64,000 bases of DNA from Hondaea fermentalgiana (Eukaryota; Sar; Bigyra; Thraustochytrida; Thraustochytriidae), in contig NPFB01000007.1 of the NCBI GenBank assembly GCA_014084085.1, positions 19,039 to 83,038 on the forward strand. The letters are read 5' to 3'. Position 1 is the stretch's first letter; each line of letters begins with the position of its first letter. The notes beneath the pieces were generated by a model. It did no database searches, was not told where the DNA came from, and saw only the letters and a program-made list of their open reading frames with translations. Positions 57,306-64,000 of this stretch are shown piece after piece. The translations under genes and the position numbers were made by a program.

Positions 57306-60300
57306 CTAAATGTCAAGTGGGGCCGGCAGCTGCGGCCGATTCGTAGAATGTCGCCAAAGCTCCACGCAGAGTTCTTCCTCTCTTGCGCGCAGCCGTTCCA
57401 AAAGACCTGGCCCATCCTGGTCCTTTCTCGCCGTACTGCGCACGGGTTGAGCACCATCAAACACCACCAGCGCTGATGTGTCCGTATCCTTGCGATGATG
57501 ATGCAACTCATGTCGCGCCCCCCTAGGAATCGTTGACTGTGAGATGGGGTTGTCATTCTTTCTCGATGGTTTGTTGCTCTTGCAAGAAGTCCCGCGACGC
57601 GCCGCCCTAGACTTTGCACGCGCCCCACGTTTCTCGCGAACAACCCGTGGTCTTGCGAGACGCATGGCAGACTCTGCTTGTGCTTTGCGAAAGGCGCGTG
57701 AGTGCTTTCGCCGGCTTTTCTTCTCCTTTTCCCTCTCGTTTGTTGCCTCCTCGTCTCGCACCTTTGTCTCCATTGCCGCCTGCAAAGGCTGCAGAGTCTC
57801 TGGCATGGGAAGTGGTGGCGGTTCTTGCGGTGTTTGCAAATTTGCTAACAAGCTCGCTCGGTTTGTCGCTTTACACGCAATTTGACGAGCAAGTCGCTGT
57901 ATAACACGAACAGCGCAAATCTTGACTTGCCACGAACGCCAGAATACTTGAATGCGGCATGCCGCGCGAGCGACTACCATATGTTTCTTGCGTCGATGAC
58001 GTTGTCGTTCTAAAAATGCAAACCATGCCCAGGCAATTGTTTCCGATGCAAGATTACGCGCACGTAAAAGACGCCTTCCTCGGTCGCGACGAATCCACGC
58101 TTGGATCACCCTTGCTGCACTTTCGCAGCGTGAAACCTTGCGAGCTTGGCGAGCTCGCCAAAGCCGCTGAAGTTTGCGGACGAGACGGACAGCGTGTAAA
58201 GTCCGCCGCTTCCAGGCGCAGAAGAATGCAAATTGCACGTGCCTTGCATGAACGCAGCGCCACCAGTGGGCAATTTTCATACTCTTGTTAGTTTTCAGCT
58301 CCTTCCGTAACGTCTCAACTCTTTGCATCGCCTGCAAAGAGCGTATCCACGCTTGGATGCACGTCGCGGCAGTACAGCGGAGGTCGAAGACGCGATGTTG
58401 ATAGAGGCTCCACGCACGAGAAATGATTGTTGCGGCGTGACGTCGATGATGGCGCACTGCAGGCCAGTTTTGCTTGCACATGGACGTGAAGCGTGCGATT
58501 GCTTCCAAGGCTTCGCCCGAGCGAATAGCATTGTCAAGACGTGAAATCTGACGACGATGCAAACGATGGCCCTTGACAAGTAGCCGGAGGCTTGCCGCCG
58601 CAGAAAGCTTGACGCGACGAGGTTCCTCCTCGCAGTCAGACACATCTTGGCCGTTGCGAGGGTCTACGCGTTGGGTTGGAAGATCCAGATCCTCGTTGCT
58701 GCTGCTTTGACCATTGTTACTTTCCGCAGCGCCAGTAGTCAGCGGCTTCCAGCCACCCGTGCTCTGGCAGCTTCTCTCGGGGGCGACATCACGACACTCG
58801 CTTGCGTCGTTCGCGCTGCGCGCAAAGACAAGGTCGTGCATCCCGTGCAGCATACGCTCCACCATTGCGGTAAAGGCGTCGTCATGCTTTCCAAAGCCCG
58901 GGGAGAGATTCACTTCGAGCAACCAGCACCGAAGTTCGTCGTCCAAGAGAAGATCAATACCATAAAGCTCAAAGCTTCGATCGCGGTGAACAACCTTGTG
59001 AAGTCCAGCCTGAAGAGCTAATCGACAGGCTGTTTCGATCGAGGCTGATAGCTTGCGTTCGTCCGCAGCCGTGGACACTTGGCCTTCGCTTCGCAAGTGC
59101 AAGAGCAAATTCTCCATGCTGAGAATTGACCCAGGCCCCTGAACGGAGGCGTTGCAAAGATGCACGGATGCCCGAGAAAGGTCGCGTGCATCCAAAGAGT
59201 ACGGGTCGCGGCACATGCGGCAATAAAAAGGGTTGTAAATCCAGGCCTTCAAGGGAGCCCAGGAGGTGACGAGGACCCAAACGCGCAGGTCGAGCTTTCG
59301 GTGACCCGGTCCCAGTTGAGGATTTTCAATATACTTTTGAACAATGCGTGCACCCCCCATCCTTGCTCCGTTGGCCTCGATGGCTTTGAGCTGGTTGTGC
59401 AAAAAGATACCCGCCGCCTTGCTTTTGTCGCCGGGTTTGACGATCCAAATATTGCGTCGTCCGTTCATAATCCATTGTGGGTCGAGACGGCTGAGTTGGC
59501 TTGCTAGTTGTCGCGCCTTGGCAACGAGCCCACCAACTTGGGCGTCAAGGCCTGCGATGCGCTGGGTCGTGTTGGCAGATGTGCCGTCGAGAACGGCAAG
59601 CTGAGCACTTAGCTCGACAAGGCTTTCCCACTCGGCGTCTGAAAAGGTTCGAGCGCGACTCACCTGACCGAGAAGACGGCCAACGCGTTCGTCGCACACG
59701 AGCAAGGCCATGCGAAAAAGTCGAGTGTCGACGAGGCGCAGGGCCTCGTCGCCCACTTCGAGGATGCTACGCACAACACTGGCTGCAGCGGTCTGGCGAT
59801 AGTCCTCGCGAAAATTCCGCCTGCCGGCGTCGTCGTGGAGCGAGTAGCACCGTGGAAATACTTGCTTTGCGCTTACGCCATGATTCCAGTGCAAGAGGTC
59901 CAAATTTTGAGCAAGTGCATGCTTGGTTGTGATTTCTGTGTTGCGTTCAAAATGGTTGTAAAAGAGATGTTTGTTGCGACGCAAAAGGCTTGCCGTCGGC
60001 AGGTTTTCTACCGTGAGGAGCAAAGAGCACGACCGCAATGAGATTGTCGATGGAAGGCCGCTTCCGCCACCTCCCGGATGCTTTTGCGCGTTGCGCGACC
60101 ACCCGTGCTGTTCCAGGGTCCTCACGAGTGGCCGCAAATGCGAAGACTGCGCTCCACAAGCCTCGAACACGCGTGCCTTGGCGTGTCGCGCCCCCCGATC
60201 CTGCTGCCCTGTCGCGCGAGTGCGGCTCCGCTGCACCTTGGCTGCGCCCTGGCGCCAGCGCGGGGCCACTTCGTCCTCGTCGCGAGCTCTTTGGCGCGCC

Positions 60301-60332
60301 GCACCGTGCCATGCAGAGTCGTGCGTGCGCAT
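57306..60332 (-). CDS. TTLL: tubulin tyrosine ligase-like protein (TTLL3/8-like) with IQ motifs
   Basis: A 1008-residue ATP-grasp ligase that, by family, adds amino acids (glycine for TTLL3/8) to tubulin tails in cilia. The TTLL3-type N-terminal block is present: [31 protein letters not shown] and [11 protein letters not shown] at about 68-185. ATP-grasp blocks are [11 protein letters not shown] near 293, [20 protein letters not shown] and [11 protein letters not shown] near 468. The usual glycylase SRGRGI is changed to SKAAGI. The C-terminal part (about 620-820) has up to six IQ-like motifs ([30 protein letters not shown] and VIQRLARQ) for calmodulin binding, then a basic tail. The start ATG at 60332 lies 231 bases past the pseudouridine synthase stop; the first ~60 residues are low-complexity, so an internal start is possible. 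Confidence 0.85.
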   Translation of the reverse strand: MRTHDSAWHGAARQRARDEDEVAPRWRQGAAKVQRSRTRATGQQDRGARHAKARVFEACGAQSSHLRPLVRTLEQHGWSRNAQKHPGGGGSGLPSTISLRSCSLLLTVENLPTASLLRRNKHLFYNHFERNTEITTKHALAQNLDLLHWNHGVSAKQVFPRCYSLHDDAGRRNFREDYRQTAAASVVRSILEVGDEALRLVDTRLFRMALLVCDERVGRLLGQVSRARTFSDAEWESLVELSAQLAVLDGTSANTTQRIAGLDAQVGGLVAKARQLASQLSRLDPQWIMNGRRNIWIVKPGDKSKAAGIFLHNQLKAIEANGARMGGARIVQKYIENPQLGPGHRKLDLRVWVLVTSWAPLKAWIYNPFYCRMCRDPYSLDARDLSRASVHLCNASVQGPGSILSMENLLLHLRSEGQVSTAADERKLSASIETACRLALQAGLHKVVHRDRSFELYGIDLLLDDELRCWLLEVNLSPGFGKHDDAFTAMVERMLHGMHDLVFARSANDASECRDVAPERSCQSTGGWKPLTTGAAESNNGQSSSNEDLDLPTQRVDPRNGQDVSDCEEEPRRVKLSAAASLRLLVKGHRLHRRQISRLDNAIRSGEALEAIARFTSMCKQNWPAVRHHRRHAATIISRAWSLYQHRVFDLRCTAATCIQAWIRSLQAMQRVETLRKELKTNKSMKIAHWWRCVHARHVQFAFFCAWKRRTLHAVRLVRKLQRLWRARQARKVSRCESAARVIQAWIRRDRGRRLLRARNLASETIAWAWFAFLERQRHRRKKHMVVARAACRIQVFWRSWQVKICAVRVIQRLARQIACKATNRASLLANLQTPQEPPPLPMPETLQPLQAAMETKVRDEEATNEREKEKKSRRKHSRAFRKAQAESAMRLARPRVVREKRGARAKSRAARRGTSCKSNKPSRKNDNPISQSTIPRGARHELHHHRKDTDTSALVVFDGAQPVRSTARKDQDGPGLLERLRAREEELCVELWRHSTNRPQLPAPLDI

Positions 60333-60563
60333 CGCACGGCACAGCAGGCCAGACGGTCCAGCGCGCGCATGCGATGCACACGCAGCAGCTGTTCGCGCCC
60401 GAGCTGCGCCTCGAGAGACCTACCTCGCGAGCTCTGATGGTAGCGGTGCCAGCCTGAGTGATCCGGAGACCACCTTCAGGTTGGGCCGCCCGGGGACTCT
60501 CTCTTTCAACGGCCATTTTATTTCTTGTCGTGTCTGACCCACGCTGACGATGGAGTTGCGGGA

Positions 60564-62061
60564 TCATGCATTTGCGCCCAGGGGGAAGGGATCTTTGGTT
60601 TCCAGCACGAGATCGCGCAAGTTGCCGCCCATGAAGTTTTTTACGTCCTTCTGCGAAGAGCTCGTCAAATAGGGAGTTCGTGAGTAAGTGAGCGAGTGAG
60701 TGAAATAGAATGGGAAACTTACGTAGCGGACCTTGCCTTTGTGTGTGGCAAAGTTGAGCTCCAAACGAAGCGCATGCAGATACATGCGCGAAGGAAGCAT
60801 GTAAAATGCGCTGTCTGCGGGGGCGCCGATTGCGCTGCAAAAGACAGGCCTGGATTTCAAAAAGGAAAAGAGAACACGTGAGTAAACCAGAGTCCGACAC
60901 TCGAAAAAGCGAAAAAGAAACGTACCCATAGGTAGCATCGCCTACAATAGGGAATCCAAGATGCATGCAGTGCAGTCGAAGCTGGTGTCTCCGACCCTGA
61001 ATGGGACGCATGATTACCTTGGTCACATCCTCTCCGTGGAGCTGGCCGTATGCAATCGGCAAAATTTGTGTGCGCGCTTCGCGACCGGCCGCATTGTCAA
61101 TGACCATACGAAAATCATCTTTACTCGGCTCTGCAATGGCTCCCTCAACATCGAAGACCGGGAGATACCCGCTCGAGGCTGCGTCTTCGTACTGATTGCG
61201 CAGGAGCCTTTCCAAGAGCGTGCTGCCAGACGTGGAGTCCTCATCTTGCTCGAGCTCCTTGGTCCGAATCCCGAATGCCTCAGCTCGTTCCCAGCATTCG
61301 CGAACACGCACCGAGGGTTGCCCCGGTGCAAAGCGAAAAGCCTCATGGCAAACTTCTTGGTCTGCAGTTTGGTCAGTAGGTACGGAGGTTTGCTCTGCGG
61401 CGTCGCCTTGCGACATGACAAAAGGAAGCGGTCTCTTTGCAGCTGGCTTTGCAGGACGTAGCTTTCCCTTGACAAGGGCCACGTAGTATTTACGCGTGAG
61501 ACGCTCCTGAAAGAGCTTTGACGCATTTCCCGCGCCGCGACGGCACAGACCAATGCAAAGCACGCCAGACGTCGCGAAATCGAGCTGATGAACCCAGCGC
61601 GGGCGCTTGGCCTCCTCGGGAATGATTTTTTTGACAAAGTTTTCGACGGTGACAGGGAAGTCGCCATCGAGCCGAAAATCGGCTGGCTTGTCAATGACCA
61701 AGTGATCGTCGCTTTGATGCAGAATGTCCACCTTGCACTCGTCGAGGCTTGAGACGCCGCCTCGACGATTCACCGGGCCGGAGATTGCTCGCTGCTTCTT
61801 GCTGGCTGGACTTGCATCGCCTTCGCCCTGCGTTGTTCCTCCCTCCGTCACCTCCTCGCGGTGCTGCTGAGCCCCGGCTTCTTCGTGCCGCACGGGTCTG
61901 AGCGCCGCGACCTGAGTGGTGCTGCCGGTGGTCGCCAGGCCCACATGGGGCGGTCGCTCTGGTTGCTCCTGCTGCTGCTGCTGCTGCTTTACTTCTGTGT
62001 TGGAGACGAGATCTGTCGCCGACTTCGACGCCGGAGTTTGGTCTTCCCCGCGCGAGGACAT
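60564..62061 (-). CDS. RluA-family pseudouridine synthase, three exons
   Basis: Exons 62061-60926, 60849-60723 and 60650-60564 are joined by two short introns: 60850-60925 (GTACGT..CCAG, 76 bases) and 60651-60722 (GTAAGT..GCAG, 72 bases). Phases 2 and 0 fit exactly and give 449 residues. The catalytic block [16 protein letters not shown] carries the Asp equivalent to that of HRLDxx[17 protein letters not shown] precedes it, and [28 protein letters not shown] with YLHALRLEL follow. By family it isomerises specific uridines in tRNA or rRNA. The N-terminal ~110 residues are a Gln/Ser/Glu-rich extension. The ATG at 62061 is the first in frame. Without splicing, exon 1 would read on into unrelated sequence. 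The gene is divergent from the coiled-coil gene and tandem to TTLL. Confidence 0.88.
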
Positions 62062-62360
62062 CCTGCGTCGCAGTCTGCACAGCGAGCGATTCGTCGCCTT
62101 TATACTACAATGCGTGTTCAAGGTCTGCTGCTGCTTGCTTGGAGTTCAAGAGGTGCTTCAACGCGCGCTTTTTGGCAAGAAAGACGAGCTTGACGCGCGA
62201 AAAACCTCAGTCAGTCTCCGAGGCAGTCCTTTGTCACATCCCGGTCGTCGCGGGCCTAGTAAACGCACATCGCATGCTGATCGCACGAGGTTCTCAGCGG
62301 AGTCCTACGACGCGGGCTTTCGAGGTCGCGGGATGGATGGATGGATGGGTGACACTGACG
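62062..62360. promoter_or_regulatory. bidirectional promoter region (RluA-type / coiled-coil)
   Basis: About 300 bases between divergent starts. It contains GGATGGATGGATGG near 62331-62347. No core element is recognised. Confidence 0.35.
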
Positions 62361-63644
62361 ATGATGCCACGTGCTGATGCCCTTGTCCTGCGACCGGTTC
62401 ATCCCGAGGGTTTGGTATACCAGGAAAACCAAAACAGAGCCTGCCTTCGCGAGCGCGCGTGGGCCAAGATGGAGACGCCTGAGCTGGCGGAGATGCTCGT
62501 GGCTCGCGCGTGCGAGGACCTCTCTGCGGCCGTTCGCGCCCTCGAGGTCCGAGCTGTGCTGCGCGAGGTGGTGGACGAGATCGTGGAAGCCGAAGAGCGC
62601 GCCAAGGGCTTGGCGCTTGGCAAGGCGCTTCGCGTAGCGCTCGCGCAGGCTGATGAGGCGAGGAAGAACGAGATTGAGCTCCGTGAAGAGTGCTGCGCGT
62701 GGAGGAAAGGCGCAGCAAAAACAAGGGCTGATGCTGCTGCTCTTGCGAAGACTTTGGGTCGCGAGTTCGAACAGACTCGCGCCGCGGTGGCCGCCGCGCG
62801 GGAACAAGAGCAGGAACTTCATCTCTTGCGAGAGGAGCAAGCTCTATGGCCAGGGCGACTGCAGGCTACTGAAGCACTTTTACTCGAGAGTCGAGCTCGC
62901 GTCGTGGAGCTTGAGGCTCAAGTAGAAGCTCTTCTTGCCGTGCAGCAAGATCTGCAAGAACAACAGTGGCTCACGGCACCATCTGGGCCGAGCAACTCAC
63001 TTGATGCTGCGGCCCCTGGCGCTGCTACTGCGGAGCGTCCAACATCTTCATTGTCTCAGTCCACTGCTGATGCAGGATTGCAAGACACGCAGACACTGAC
63101 GCGTGGTGTTGGCTGGCGTTTCAGTCTCGGGCGAAAGCGATCAATTGGGTCGCAGGGCAGCGCAAGCGACGTAGCTCGCGATCCGCAGCAACACAAGGCC
63201 ATTTTAGGCTTTGAGAAGAAGCTTGAGAGCGTAAACACGGCTCTTGCAGCCAGTAAGAGCGCGATTGAGGACCGCGATGCGCAAATCGAGGCGCTTACAG
63301 CGGCCAAGGACATCAATGCGCAGCGCGTCAAGGAACTCGAAACTGCTCTTGACGCAGCTGCAGTTGAGGTGCACCGGCTGCACGATCAGCTTGCTGCGGA
63401 CAAAGAAGTTATCACCTTTTTGGATGACCGCGTTGGCCAGCTCGAGAGGGGGGCGCGGGATGTCCAAGCTGGGCGAGACGCCTCGCGCATTGCGCGTGAA
63501 GCCTCGCTCGAAACTGACTTGTCTATTGCGCGCTCGCGCGCCAACAAGCTTGCAGACCAGCTTCTCGCCGCACAGGCTGCGAAACGCCTTCTCGCTCGCG
63601 AAGTCCGTTCGCTGCGCGCTGCCGCAGAGTCCCAGTTGACGTGA
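62361..63644 (+). CDS. coiled-coil protein, function unknown
   Basis: A frame of about 427 residues if the ATG pair at 62361/62364 is used; other in-frame ATGs are at 62274, 62334 and 62469 (METPELAEML). Nearly the whole product is predicted coiled coil with Ala, Glu, Arg and Leu heptads in two blocks (about 40-205 and 275-425), split by a Ser/Thr/Pro-rich linker with GWRFSLGRKRSIGSQGS. No catalytic domain is seen. It is probably structural or an adaptor. The lack of any family motif leaves both start and role open. Confidence 0.6.
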   Translation: MMPRADALVLRPVHPEGLVYQENQNRACLRERAWAKMETPELAEMLVARACEDLSAAVRALEVRAVLREVVDEIVEAEERAKGLALGKALRVALAQADEARKNEIELREECCAWRKGAAKTRADAAALAKTLGREFEQTRAAVAAAREQEQELHLLREEQALWPGRLQATEALLLESRARVVELEAQVEALLAVQQDLQEQQWLTAPSGPSNSLDAAAPGAATAERPTSSLSQSTADAGLQDTQTLTRGVGWRFSLGRKRSIGSQGSASDVARDPQQHKAILGFEKKLESVNTALAASKSAIEDRDAQIEALTAAKDINAQRVKELETALDAAAVEVHRLHDQLAADKEVITFLDDRVGQLERGARDVQAGRDASRIAREASLETDLSIARSRANKLADQLLAAQAAKRLLAREVRSLRAAAESQLT

Positions 63645-64000
63645 CTGTCTCGAACCGAATGATCTCTTTGTCAGCCAAGTATGCCGCAGCTGCTTTTCCT
63701 CATGCTCACACGATCGTTACTCTTTTTGTTCGCATTGCCGGCTACAGCTACAGCTACAGCCACAGCCAGTCACCAAGCACGAACGAACCTGTCATTGCGA
63801 TGGTCGCGTCGCCGGCACCAGCCAGCCAGGCAGCCAAGCAAGCAGGCAGGCAGGCAGGCAGGCAGCAGGCAGACAGACAGTCAAAAAAACATCCATCGCC
63901 TCGTCGCACGGTTATTCTGGCCACGATCAAGCCCCACTACACCCTAAATCGGTGGCCTTCCTTCGTATACGTATAACATCGCGCTCGACAACGACAACGA
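63645..64000. other. intergenic region at the right edge
   Basis: Holds CTACAG hexamers near 63745-63770 and (GGCA)n at about 63843-63868. No gene seen before the window ends. Confidence 0.55.
63843..63868. repeat. (GGCA)n microsatellite
   Basis: About five GGCA units; the same motif occurs in the BCAT and LtrA leaders. Confidence 0.85.

Noticed and set aside
59947..60563. C-terminal part of the unspliced RluA-type frame
   Set aside because: It lies beyond the first intron, has no family similarity and overlaps the TTLL gene; splicing gives the correct C terminus.

Overview
The window looks like nuclear DNA of an intron-poor, GC-rich unicellular eukaryote. Most genes are single open frames of 0.6 to 3.7 kb, and the proteins are eukaryotic (dynamin-related GTPase, Rae1, PARP, Frizzled-like receptor, multi-repeat Myb, tubulin ligase with IQ motifs). 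Only two genes show convincing introns. Microsatellites are dense in leaders and intergenic DNA. The combination fits a thraustochytrid-type stramenopile; that assignment is an inference from gene content and architecture, not a database result. No rRNA, tRNA, CRISPR array, insertion sequence or transposon was recognised. Layout, 0-24.5 kb (gene-dense): dynamin-related protein (+), MFS-like transporter (+), branched-chain aminotransferase (-), double LtrA-domain membrane protein (+), WD40 protein (-) divergent from a hypothetical gene (+), Rae1 (+), a C2/tyrosinase/peptidoglycan-binding/matrixin fusion (-), and a BSD-domain protein (+). Layout, 24.5-33 kb: a gene-poor tract of simple repeats, scattered TCGATCGA clusters, diverged tandem repeats and a 100-N assembly gap inside a CTTT tract. 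I see no gene there that I can support. Layout, 33-48 kb: a large unrecognised protein with a Cys-rich block (+), a spliced DUF866/C1orf123-family gene that has lost its zinc-binding cysteines (+), PARP1-like (+), a hypothetical gene (+), endonuclease III/NTH1-like lacking its Fe-S cluster (+), endonuclease V (-) and a sulfotransferase (-). Three DNA-damage enzymes (PARP, NTH1, EndoV) thus lie within 8 kb. Layout, 48-64 kb: Frizzled-like 7TM receptor (-), a 3.2 kb GC-rich intergenic region, a four-repeat Myb protein (+), a TTLL3-like ligase with IQ motifs (-), a three-exon RluA-type pseudouridine synthase (-) and a coiled-coil protein (+). Neighbours are very close in places: 11 bp between the sulfotransferase stop and the EndoV ATG, and 23 bp between the convergent Myb and TTLL stops. 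The most unusual item is the metalloprotease-tyrosinase fusion at 19.4-22.3 kb. It combines a type-3 copper enzyme, a C2 domain, a PGBD and a matrixin domain in one frame, with a myristoylation-type N terminus instead of a signal peptide.
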